Assembly: GCA_964408945.1 (NCBI GenBank) | Contig: CAYPBJ010000023.1 | Location: forward strand, 1 to 33,999 | Origin: VMCP01 sp964408945 | GTDB lineage: Bacteria; Bacteroidota; Bacteroidia; NS11-12g; UBA955 | Direction of reading: 5' to 3' | DNA length: 33,999 nt | Made by a program: the position numbers and the translations under genes | Notes under the pieces: generated by a model | What the model was told of the DNA's origin: nothing | What the model saw: only the letters and a program-made list of their open reading frames with translations | The model's database searches: none | Part shown: one piece after another, positions 23,980 through 31,880 of the stretch | How positions within the stretch are numbered: the first letter of the stretch is position 1 | Layout of the letters: each line of letters begins with the position of its first letter

Positions 23980-26286
23980 ATGAAATCCTATTTCAAAGTT
24001 CACCCTTGGAAGGTCATTGAAGAAGGTTTTGACCCTCAATATAACGAAGTTGCTGAAAGCGTTTTTGCCATCGGAAATGGCATGATGGGCCAGCGCGCAA
24101 ATTTAGAAGAAACGTACACCGGACATACCCTTCAAGGCACCTATGTGGGTGGGGTTTATTATCCAGATAAAACCCGTGTGGGTTGGTGGAAAAACGGCTA
24201 TCCAGAATATTTTGCCAAAGTCATAAACAGCACTTATTGGAGCGGTATTGTATTGAAAATCAACAACGAAGAAGTTGATTTAAAGAATGCCACCATCAAC
24301 CAATTCTATCGTGAATTAGACATGTTCAACGGTGTGTTAAATCGCCGTAGCACCATCACCTTAAACAACGGCATTGAGGTTACCATTGAGTCTACCCGTT
24401 TTTACAGCCTCATCAACAAAGAATATTCCGCCCTCCGATACCGCGTTAAAACCAATCAGAATTGCGAGGTTTCCTTAACCAACTACCTAGACGGCGATAT
24501 ATCCAACAAAGACAGTAACTACGACGAGAAATTCTGGCTCGAAGAGCATCAAGAAAGCACGTCCAACGAGCTTCATCTATTGGTTAGAACCAAAAAACTC
24601 GATTGGCTTTTAGCTACCTCTTGCGTGGCCCAGTTTTTCCTCGACGGCGAAACTTTTTCTCCCGAACCGCATCACCAAACGCGCTCTAAATATGCGGAAA
24701 GCACCTATTCTTTTTCTCTTTCCGGGGGACATGAATTCGTGTTTGTGAAACACGTCATCTCTGCCAGCAACTTCAATCATCCTAAAGATGCTGTCTTAAT
24801 TCACGCAAAAAATGCCGTGAAAAAAATGGCTTCTTCAACTTTTGAATCTCACCTCGAAATGAGTTCAAAAGCATGGAACGAAAAATGGAACAACCACGAT
24901 GTAGTTGTTGAAGGCGATGATGCTGCCCAACAAGCCGTTCGTTTCAATATTTATCATCTTAACCAAACCTATTGCGGAGACGACCCACGATTGAATATTG
25001 GTCCTAAAGGATTCACCGGCGAAAAATACGGCGGAAGTACCTATTGGGACACTGAAGCGTATTGCCTCCCGTTCTACCTCGTATCCAGTCATTCCAGCAT
25101 ATCCAAGCAACTGCTTGTATACAGATATAAGCAACTCCATAAGGCCATTGAAAATGCCGCAAAACTTGGATTTAACAAGGGTGCAGCCTTATACCCAATG
25201 GTGACCATGAACGGCGAAGAATGCCACAACGAGTGGGAAATCACCTTCGAAGAAATCCACCGAAACGGAGCTATTGCCTATGCTATTCACAACTACATTG
25301 AGCATACTGGAGATCGCGCATACCTCGCTGAAGGCGGATTTGAAGTCCTCTTGGGGATATCCAGATTCTGGGCACAAAGAGTCCATTGGAACGCTCGTAA
25401 GCAACGTTATGAAATGCACGGCGTAACTGGCCCCAACGAATACGAAAACAACGTAAACAACAATTGGTATACCAGTTACATTGCGATGTGGTGTTTGAAA
25501 TACACCCGTCAATCTGCTGAATTTTTACAATCCAAATTCCCTCAAATTTTTGCAGAAATCAGTCGTAAAACTGCATTTGACCTAGTTGGTGAAACGGCAA
25601 AGTGGAATCATGTGATTGAAAACATGTACCTACCCTATGATGAACAGGAGCAGGTTTACATTCAACACGATGGTTTCTTAGATAAAGAACTCATTCCCGT
25701 AAATGATCTTCCTGCCGCGGATAGACCCCTAAACCAAAAATGGAGCTGGGACCGCATTCTGCGCAGCGTTTACATCAAGCAAGCCGATGTTCTACAAGGA
25801 CTTTATTTCTTCGAAGACGACTTCAACCTAGAGTCTCACAAAAGAAACTTCCTATTCTACGAACCCTTCACCGTGCACGAAAGTTCGTTAAGTCCTTGTG
25901 TTCACAGCATTTTGGCGGCCAAAATTGGAGAATTTGACAAGGCCTATGAAATGTACCTACGTACTGCTAGATTAGACCTTGACAATTACAACAACGACAC
26001 CGAAGACGGACTCCACATTACCTCTATGGCAGGAAGTTACTTGAGCATTGTTCAGGGTTTCGGGGGACTAAGAATCAAAAATCAGCATCTTCAACTGTCT
26101 CCTTCCCTACCCAATCAGTGGAAGAAATACGCCTTTAAGATTCTTTATCATAATCAACCTGTTAACATTGAGGTTTCACAGAATCAAGTTTGCATCAGCA
26201 ACTTGGGTGAATCTACCATTGAATTCAGTTTATATGATCAATTGTATACTTTAGAGGCTGGCCAGAGTTCGGTTTTCAATCGTTGA
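23980..26286 (+). CDS. GH65 disaccharide phosphorylase (probably maltose phosphorylase)
   Basis: This 768-residue glycoside hydrolase family 65 protein has the (alpha/alpha)6 catalytic domain. Key motifs are KYGGSTYWDTEAY (about 350-360) and GEECHNEWEITFEEIHRNGA (about 412-431), which holds the catalytic acid glutamate. HGVTGPNEYENNVNNNWYT (about 480-500) is also typical. The C-terminal beta-sheet lid ends with a normal length. GH65 enzymes split maltose, trehalose, kojibiose or nigerose with phosphate, giving beta-glucose 1-phosphate and glucose (or a derivative). The adjoining pgmB fits the beta-glucose 1-phosphate product. The exact disaccharide cannot be decided from motifs alone, though the motif wording is closest to maltose phosphorylases. 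Cytoplasmic, no signal peptide. Only three bases separate its stop from the convergent gene at 26290. Confidence 0.92.
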   Translation: MKSYFKVHPWKVIEEGFDPQYNEVAESVFAIGNGMMGQRANLEETYTGHTLQGTYVGGVYYPDKTRVGWWKNGYPEYFAKVINSTYWSGIVLKINNEEVDLKNATINQFYRELDMFNGVLNRRSTITLNNGIEVTIESTRFYSLINKEYSALRYRVKTNQNCEVSLTNYLDGDISNKDSNYDEKFWLEEHQESTSNELHLLVRTKKLDWLLATSCVAQFFLDGETFSPEPHHQTRSKYAESTYSFSLSGGHEFVFVKHVISASNFNHPKDAVLIHAKNAVKKMASSTFESHLEMSSKAWNEKWNNHDVVVEGDDAAQQAVRFNIYHLNQTYCGDDPRLNIGPKGFTGEKYGGSTYWDTEAYCLPFYLVSSHSSISKQLLVYRYKQLHKAIENAAKLGFNKGAALYPMVTMNGEECHNEWEITFEEIHRNGAIAYAIHNYIEHTGDRAYLAEGGFEVLLGISRFWAQRVHWNARKQRYEMHGVTGPNEYENNVNNNWYTSYIAMWCLKYTRQSAEFLQSKFPQIFAEISRKTAFDLVGETAKWNHVIENMYLPYDEQEQVYIQHDGFLDKELIPVNDLPAADRPLNQKWSWDRILRSVYIKQADVLQGLYFFEDDFNLESHKRNFLFYEPFTVHESSLSPCVHSILAAKIGEFDKAYEMYLRTARLDLDNYNNDTEDGLHITSMAGSYLSIVQGFGGLRIKNQHLQLSPSLPNQWKKYAFKILYHNQPVNIEVSQNQVCISNLGESTIEFSLYDQLYTLEAGQSSVFNR

Positions 26287-26289
26287 TGA

Positions 26290-27758
26290 TTACTTAATCA
26301 ATTTGTAAAGGAATTCCAAATTCATCTCATCGATTCTTGTCAATCCATTTGATTTTATAACCGTTTGGGCGTTGACAACCTGAACATTGTAATAAGGCAG
26401 CATCTGAGAAAGATCAGTTGCTTGGCTTTCACTCAATTCTACAGCTTTGCTAAAATCAAATCCCAGTGGGGTGCAAATAAGCATTGCCGCATACATTACT
26501 TCATCTGAATTCTTAAATAAAGCCTTATCTGCTTCTGTCAATTGACTGTTCCTCAAATCAGGAAACGTCTTCACCATGCGTTGCACGTTCACAAACTTAG
26601 ATTCAAACCCTTGTATCATCCAGGCAGCAGAAATGTATTTACCAGTTTTAAATGGTACTGGGTCGCTGGTAGAGGGTAGAGGGTCATTGGTAGTTGGTAC
26701 TGGGTCATTGGTAATTGGTAGAGGGTCGGGGGTAGTTGGTACTGGGTNNNNNNNNNNNNNNNNNNNNNNNNNNNNNNNNNNNNNNNNNNNNNNNNNNNNN
26801 NNNNNNNNNNNNNNNNNNNNNNNNNNNNNNNNNNNNNNNNNNNNNNNGTTGGTACTGGGTCATTGGTAATTGGTAGAGGGTCGGGGGTAGTTGGTACTGG
26901 GTTATTGGTAGTTGGTAGAGGGTCGGGGGTAGTTGGTACTGGGTCGGGAGTTTCATTTGAAACTTGGCCGCCAGGAAATTCACTGTATAGCAGTCTTTTT
27001 CCGTAGCGATAACGGTCTTTATTGACCATGTCAATATAATTTTGCATATTATCTTGGCGGTAATTAATTCTAAATTTGACTTTTTTGGAGGTGTTTTGAA
27101 GTTCATGAATAATTGCCTCTGGAAGAGCAGTGTAGAATAATACAAATCCAGCGCCAGCTACAGCCGCTATTGGTGAGAGTATTAATCCGGTTGTTGCACC
27201 GTCAAGATCCATTCCAAGTAAAAATCCTCCAATTGCACCAGCCACACCCCCTATAGATCCATCTCTAATCAATTTATCTTCCAAAGTATTTCCGCGTCTT
27301 ATTATCCAAATATCTTGATAGGGAACAAACCCAAATCTCTTTGTTGATTTTTGATAAAGATAAACCCCGTTAGAATCTACCGCAATTAATTTTCCTTTTG
27401 TAAGATTCCTTTTTGCACGAAAGACCTTATCATTTAACTTTTGATTCCCGAATTTCAAATGCATTTGTTGCCTAATCACACCGCTTTGAGAAAATTGACC
27501 AATTGACATCTTCACTTTGTAATATGGTGTCTTCTGCAGTCTGTATCTGCTTCGCAGAGAATCAAGCAGTTCTTGGGAGATATCGTAATATGAAATGGTG
27601 CCAAGGTTAGTATTGTTTAATGGCGGCAAAGGTCTGTTGGGAATGCTAATGGCGGATTGACTTCCACTGCCCATAAGTCCTTGCCCGAAGGAAAATCCCC
27701 CGGAAATGAAAGAAAAAACTACAACAATAAACCTTAAGGTCAAAGCACTTTTTTGCAT
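26290..27758 (-). CDS. Exported protein with proline-rich heptapeptide repeat, split by a false scaffold gap
   Basis: The N-terminal part (from the ATG at 27758) and the C-terminal part (to 26290) are out of frame only because of the 100 N at 26748-26847. Removing the N run and one copy of the 55-base duplication takes out 155 bases and makes one 437-residue frame. The protein has a signal peptide (about 1-25, ending GFSFGQ) and a charged domain. A glycine-rich hydrophobic stretch follows (GGVAGAIGGFLLGMD, about 170-215), and then a repeat array TxDPVPT/TxDPLPT. The C-terminal 109-residue domain (MIQGFESKFVNVQRMV onward) has no recognised family. Function is unknown; an envelope role is likely from the signal peptide. 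An imperfect promoter (TAGTTTCG on the minus strand, 27763-27770) precedes it. Confidence 0.8.
26652..26952 (-). repeat. 21/42-bp coding tandem repeat (Pro-rich heptads)
   Basis: The DNA alternates units of about 21 bases that combine to a 42-base period (for example ggtagttggtactgggtcat on the plus strand). They encode seven-residue units of T-x-D-P-(V/L)-P-T type; after joining across the gap about seven heptads are readable. Such arrays change copy number readily, so the true number in the genome is uncertain. Confidence 0.8.
26748..26847. other. Scaffold gap (100 N), probably false
   Basis: The 55 bases before the gap (26693-26747) and the 55 bases after it (26848-26902) are identical. 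The two contig ends therefore probably overlap, with nothing missing between them. Because this lies inside a tandem repeat, a real collapsed repeat remains possible. Confidence 0.75.
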
Positions 27759-27843
27759 GAAACGAAACTAGCAACTCTCATTCAAACAAATTTTGCATTT
27801 TTTGCAAATGGCCCAAAAAGAATTACGGAAAATCCTTAATTGT

Positions 27844-29537
27844 CTAGTTCTTTATGAATCTAAATATTGAATCACCTTGTAAGCCAGTACTTTGAATGAT
27901 ATAAATTCCAACGGGCCAATCCTGAATATTGATGGAACTTGTGGGAGAAATGGCAATTTCATCGTACACCTTATTGCCAACCGAATTGTACACGCGAATA
28001 TTAGACCTGTAAGGCAGATTAATAACTCTGATCTCATTGGTTGAGGGATTAGGATAAGCCACGATTTTATTTTTATTTATCCCTGAAACATTCAACATCT
28101 TTAAAGGTGTGGTATCTAACTCCAAGTTTTCATCGCCCGTTTTATAGAGGGTATACCAATAATAAATGAGAAACATTTCATCAGCAGTTCCCTCACCCGC
28201 GGCAACATCTCTGGGCGGCATGTTGGGATTGTGAGGATTGGCATACGTATTGTCATAGGTGGCCTTGCCCCATAATACGGAACCCTTGGGTGATACGATA
28301 GGTTTCCTGAATTGATAGGCCATTTGCCAATGAAAATCCCACTTTGGAATGTCAANNNNNNNNNNNNNNNNNNNNNNNNNNNNNNNNNNNNNNNNNNNNN
28401 NNNNNNNNNNNNNNNNNNNNNNNNNNNNNNNNNNNNNNNNNNNNNNNNNNNNNNNGGTTTCCTGAATTGATAGGCCATTTGCCAATGAAAATCCCACTTT
28501 GGAATGTCAATAATATCTGTGGTATCGACACTATTTACGAGGAAAGATTTAATCGAATTCCCTAAAAGATGCATATGTGGTGCTACAGCGAGTAGGCTGA
28601 TTTTAGCGGGCATAACAAATCGATTGGAAAATGATTTAATGGTATTGGCCTCGATATATAAAGGTCTGTTTATCAAAGAGTTGTTGCTAAAATTCAAAGG
28701 GGCTTCTACAAATACCTCTCTTTGACTTTTGGGGTCTTCTAACATCAAATTCAACTTGGTAGAATCCCAAACTTGGTTGATACCCGGAGGGTAGTGTATT
28801 TGTAAGACAATGACGCTGTTCTTTTTCAATCTCGCAGCAAAGTCCAAAGGATAGATAAAAGGAGACTGACCAGGAACGTACATACCCATTAGGACCGACG
28901 TAGCACTACCAGTGCTTCCAAAAGCGGAATATCCCGGCTCCGGATCGGCATTATCCAATTGAAGTGGTTTTTGAGAAGTATCTTGAAAGATCAATACGTG
29001 ATGTACAATTTTTCTATTGCCGGGTACCACTTCCATTCCTTTTATCATTTTATCAATAAATAAATTACTTGGAATAGCGAAACATCGATAAACATCATCA
29101 TTGGTTTTCACCAAATAGGGAGTCATTTTATAAGTAGCATCAACCCTTGGTAAATCACTTTTTGAATTTAGAATGGGCTTAGTCGGCTCTTTGGAAGTAT
29201 CTCCTTGGGGATGATTGTTCTCGTTCCAACGCTTAATGACATCTATTTCATAAGCTGATAATACATTTTCATGGGCATATCTATTCTTGTTGAGGCTTGC
29301 TGGAAATGGGGGCATTCTCTTTGCTTGTGTAGCTGAAACCACAGCATCACCTAAATATTTCACCTCATTATAATTGCTTAATGCGAAAGGTGCAATACCT
29401 CCTGCACTATGGCAAGGTGTGCAACTCTTATAGATGATGGGTGCCACATGTTCACTCCAGTTGGGTCCGGATTGAGCATGGATCTTTAATACCGGAAAAA
29501 TTAAAAAAGGTAAAACCCAAAATCTCTTGAATTGCAT
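27844..29537 (-). CDS. Cytochrome c / copper type II monooxygenase-like T9SS cargo, split by a false gap
   Basis: After removing 100 N and one 55-base duplicate the frame is continuous (512 residues). The start is the ATG at 29537, which gives a proper signal peptide (FKRFWVLPFLIFPVLKIHAQ); the ATG at 29579 adds 14 residues without signal character. A class I heme motif KSCTPCHSAG is at about 38-47. It is followed by a PHM/DBH-like copper domain with candidate CuH ligands VHHVLIF (about 177) and LQIHYPPG, and CuM ligands PHMHLLG (about 320) plus a downstream Met in NPHNPNMPPRD. The C-terminus YPNPSTNEIRV onward, ending FRFIKN, is a type A T9SS sorting domain. It is probably a secreted or surface oxidoreductase hydroxylating an unknown substrate. 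All ligand roles are by analogy. Confidence 0.83.
28301..28510. repeat. 55-bp exact duplication flanking a 100-N gap (assembly overlap)
   Basis: The 55-base sequences 28301-28355 and 28456-28510 are identical, both starting ggtttcctgaattgatag, and the N run is 28356-28455. Both copies encode the same peptide around PKWDFHWQMAYQF. This is the signature of two contigs overlapping by an assembler k-mer that were joined as if separate. Confidence 0.9.
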
Positions 29538-29587
29538 ACTTACTATAGACGACTGCAACCTTAAAAGGTTTACTTGCATTTTAAAAT

Positions 29588-29595
29588 TATCTTTG
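29588..29595 (+). promoter_or_regulatory. -7 element of the methyltransferase gene
   Basis: TATCTTTG is an exact TAnnTTTG match, only four bases before the GTG start at 29600. The mRNA would be leaderless or nearly so. Confidence 0.7.
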
Positions 29596-29599
29596 CAAT

Positions 29600-30493
29600 G
29601 TGCTTTTAACCGTAACTCCAGATACGCTGCCCGAATACGAACTCATTGACAGCGGTAACTTCGAAAAATTAGAACGCTTCGGCAAGTGGGTCCTCAGAAG
29701 GCCAGAACCCCAAGCAGTTTGGAGTAAAAGTCTTCCTGAAGAACAATGGAAGAATCTATCTCATGCCGAATTCTTTAGGAAGGCCAACGACAAATTGGAT
29801 GCTGATGCCGGAAACTGGACCACTAAAAAAGGAATGCCAGATAGATGGTTAGTCAAATACAAAAAAGGAAGTCTTAATTTCAACATGAGGTTGGCTTTGA
29901 CCTCTTTCAAACATGTAGGCATTTTCCCTGAACAAGCGAGCAATTGGGACTTTATTGCTACAAAATGTAAGACATTCAAACACCAACCTAAAGTATTGAA
30001 CTTGTTTGCCTATACTGGAGGTGCATCGCTGGCTGCATGTCAAGCGGGTGCTGACATAACTCATGTTGATAGCGTGAAACAAGTAGTAACGTGGAGTAGA
30101 GAAAATATGGAATCGTCAAACCTAGACGGTATTCGTTGGGTCATTGAAGATGCATTTAAATTTGTTCAACGAGAAGTGAAACGAGGCAAAGAATATGACG
30201 GCATTATATTAGATCCACCCGCTTACGGAAGGGGTCCGCAAGGCGAAAAATGGGTACTTGAAAAACAGATCAATGAGTTGTTGCAAATGTGCTCTGAAAT
30301 TCTAGCCCCTCAGGGATTTTTCATCATAAATTTATATTCTTTGGGATTTTCAGCGTTGATCACTGAAAACTTAATCTATCAGCATTTCAAAACCCATTTA
30401 AAGAATTCCAACGCAAAGATTGAGTTGGGGGAATTATATTTAACTGATAAATTCAAGAAGAAACTACCGTTGGGTACGTTTTTGAGGTTTTAA
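29600..30493 (+). CDS. Class I SAM-dependent methyltransferase (RlmI/RlmK-like)
   Basis: This 297-residue protein is related to the COG1092 rRNA large-subunit methyltransferases. The SAM-binding motif I is VLNLFAYTGGASLAA (about 134-148), and an acidic VDSVKQVV strand end follows. The catalytic-type motif is ILDPPAYGRGPQGEKW (about 204-219). The N-terminal part (DSGNFEKLERFGKWVLRRPEPQA) is the usual short lead of the family without a separate PUA domain. The likely role is methylation of rRNA or another nucleic acid base; the target is unknown. The GTG start at 29600 is supported by the promoter directly in front; the overlapping ATG at 29598 leads to an immediate stop. Confidence 0.87.
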   Translation: MLLTVTPDTLPEYELIDSGNFEKLERFGKWVLRRPEPQAVWSKSLPEEQWKNLSHAEFFRKANDKLDADAGNWTTKKGMPDRWLVKYKKGSLNFNMRLALTSFKHVGIFPEQASNWDFIATKCKTFKHQPKVLNLFAYTGGASLAACQAGADITHVDSVKQVVTWSRENMESSNLDGIRWVIEDAFKFVQREVKRGKEYDGIILDPPAYGRGPQGEKWVLEKQINELLQMCSEILAPQGFFIINLYSLGFSALITENLIYQHFKTHLKNSNAKIELGELYLTDKFKKKLPLGTFLRF

Positions 30494-30534
30494 ACACTTC
30501 AAACGACACCCTTACCGCAAAAAGAAACCTACTA

Positions 30535-30675
30535 TTAAAACGAAGGACAAGCTCTAACTGATTTTCTCTTTATGGGATTAAAATCAGCCCTGTGTGTTGA
30601 TTTACAAGAGATTATAATCGAAAAAAAGAAGACGATTAATGTCAATAATGCTACGTTTTTAGTTACTTTCTTCAT
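30535..30675 (-). CDS. Small lipoprotein (46 aa)
   Basis: The ATG at 30675 opens a 46-residue frame. A Lys-rich n-region (MKKVTKN) and hydrophobic core (ALLTLIVFFFSIII) are followed by lipobox IISC, which makes Cys24 the lipidation site. The mature peptide is only 23 residues and ends CPSF. Such tiny lipoproteins with a Cys-Pro tail occur in Bacteroidota but have no assigned function. An exact TAnnTTTG promoter element lies just upstream. The gene is oriented towards the methyltransferase gene, 41 bases from its stop. Confidence 0.65.
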   Translation of the reverse strand: MKKVTKNVALLTLIVFFFSIIISCKSTHRADFNPIKRKSVRACPSF

Positions 30676-30695
30676 GGATATTATTAAAAGCAACG

Positions 30696-30703
30696 CAAAT
30701 TTA
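30696..30703 (-). promoter_or_regulatory. -7 element of the small lipoprotein gene
   Basis: On the minus strand it reads TAAATTTG (exact TAnnTTTG), 20 bases before the ATG at 30675. Confidence 0.5.
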
Positions 30704-30789
30704 AATACTTTATTTTAAATCTTTGACTAATTTATAGTTATCGTCTAATTAACAGTCAAAACTGTAAACGTTTTTTCAGCCATAAAAAA

Positions 30790-30845
30790 CCCGACACCCG
30801 TCTCCCGACTCCCGACTCCCGACTCCCGTCTCCCGTCTCCCTCTT
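30790..30845. repeat. Heptamer tandem repeat CCCG(A/T)CT just before a promoter
   Basis: Seven units of seven bases (cccgaca, cccgtct, three cccgact, two cccgtct) are followed by a degenerate ccctctt. It lies 12 bases upstream of the -7 element of the 30869 gene, in the place where a -33 element would be, and is GC-rich and strand-biased in otherwise AT-rich intergenic DNA. It carries no coding sequence. Confidence 0.9.
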
Positions 30846-30856
30846 ACTAAAAACAC

Positions 30857-30864
30857 TATCTTTG
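30857..30864 (+). promoter_or_regulatory. -7 element of the 30869 lipoprotein gene
   Basis: TATCTTTG is an exact TAnnTTTG match, four bases before the ATG at 30869. The -33 region is replaced by the heptamer repeat. Confidence 0.75.
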
Positions 30865-30868
30865 CAGC

Positions 30869-31180
30869 ATGAAATTCCTTTATGTCGCTTCATTCATGAT
30901 TATTCTTGGAGCAACTTCTTGTAGGGCATTGGTTTCTGATTTGAAACCCATTGACGACAAAGCACAGAATAGGCATGTTTACGATACTTTGCAATTAGAA
31001 TATGTTGAAACCCGCACGGCTCGTCAAGTGGGATCCCCCATAGTGATTGCAGATGTCTTGTTAGAGGCTAAGGAGAAATTTGGTAATGTGACCATCACCA
31101 ACATCCGCGAGCAACAAAAGAAATACAAGGGAAAAACGACTTATTATCTGATTTACGATGTGGTTAAAGTCAAAAACTAA
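30869..31180 (+). CDS. Small lipoprotein, first gene of an envelope pair
   Basis: This 103-residue protein has a lipoprotein signal (KFLYVASFMIILGATSC, Cys18). The mature part is charged and rich in Thr/Val/Lys and ends YLIYDVVKVKN. Its last 23 bases overlap the start of the barrel gene that follows, in a different frame, which indicates coupled translation. No family recognised. The pairing with an outer-membrane barrel suggests that the two work together. Confidence 0.78.
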   Translation: MKFLYVASFMIILGATSCRALVSDLKPIDDKAQNRHVYDTLQLEYVETRTARQVGSPIVIADVLLEAKEKFGNVTITNIREQQKKYKGKTTYYLIYDVVKVKN

Positions 31181-31880
31181 GTTTTTTGCAGGCTTTATGC
31201 TTGCTTTCATGGGTACAACCACAACCCTTCAAAGTCAAACATCCCCCGAAACAAAAATCGGATTGGGAGTGAGCCTGGTGAATAATGTTCACAGCTTAAA
31301 ATTCAGGGCTGATGACAACAACGTTTTGAGAGCTGAGGAAAGTTGGATGGACCTGAATGGACTGATGGTTGGCGCGAGTTTCACAAAGAAAGCATTCACC
31401 GCAGATCTTAATTTCAATATCAAAGAGGCCCTTTTACGAGTGTCTGGAAACATTAAGCTTGCGAAGGACTTAAAGCTATCTTTGGGAGCAGGTATTTGGA
31501 ACTACGGACACGGATGGCTGAATGAAGCTCGGAACATCAACGATAGGAATGGTAAGCATTTCGGCACCACACAATGGGGGTATTCATATACTGAAACTTA
31601 TTCCACCAGCAGTTTTTTAAGTGTGCAATTGAAATACAATTTGATGCCTAACCTACTGATTGAAGCATCTTATCAGCAGTTTCTTGCTCTGCCTAAATAT
31701 GAAAGTATGGGTTACTATTTTGCTGACAATTTTCAGGATCCAGGCAAGAATATTTACACCATTTCTCATCCAATTATGATTGGAGTAAAGTGGGAGTTAA
31801 ACCTAGAATCTGGGCCCGAAAAGGAGAATGTCATTCACATCAATAAAGGAGATGACCGCACTAAGATCATCTATCAATAA
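31158..31880 (+). CDS. Outer-membrane beta-barrel-like protein
   Basis: This 240-residue protein has a signal peptide (about 1-27, ending TTTTLQSQ). A run of alternating amphipathic strands follows (GLGVSLVNNV, DLKLSLGAGIWNYG, SSFLSVQLKYNL, LLIEASYQQF, PIMIGVKWELNL), typical of a small barrel with about eight to ten strands. The C-terminus continues with a charged 25-residue tail (ESGPEKENVIHINKGDDRTK) after the last strand, so the last strand is not at the end, which is unusual for a BAM substrate. The 3' end overlaps the convergent DUF3050 gene by 14 bases. Confidence 0.75.
   Translation: MWLKSKTKFFAGFMLAFMGTTTTLQSQTSPETKIGLGVSLVNNVHSLKFRADDNNVLRAEESWMDLNGLMVGASFTKKAFTADLNFNIKEALLRVSGNIKLAKDLKLSLGAGIWNYGHGWLNEARNINDRNGKHFGTTQWGYSYTETYSTSSFLSVQLKYNLMPNLLIEASYQQFLALPKYESMGYYFADNFQDPGKNIYTISHPIMIGVKWELNLESGPEKENVIHINKGDDRTKIIYQ

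Noticed and set aside
24865..25512. Minus-strand frames inside the GH65 gene
   Set aside because: The plus strand encodes conserved GH65 motifs throughout, so these are antisense shadows.
26576..27145. Alternative frames through the Pro-rich repeat, such as a YQLP-rich protein
   Set aside because: A tandem repeat with a length divisible by three keeps all frames open. Only the T-x-D-P frame joins the signal peptide to the C-terminal domain after the gap is closed.
30790..30845. CRISPR-like array
   Set aside because: The units are seven bases and adjacent with no spacers, and there are no cas genes. It is a simple tandem repeat.
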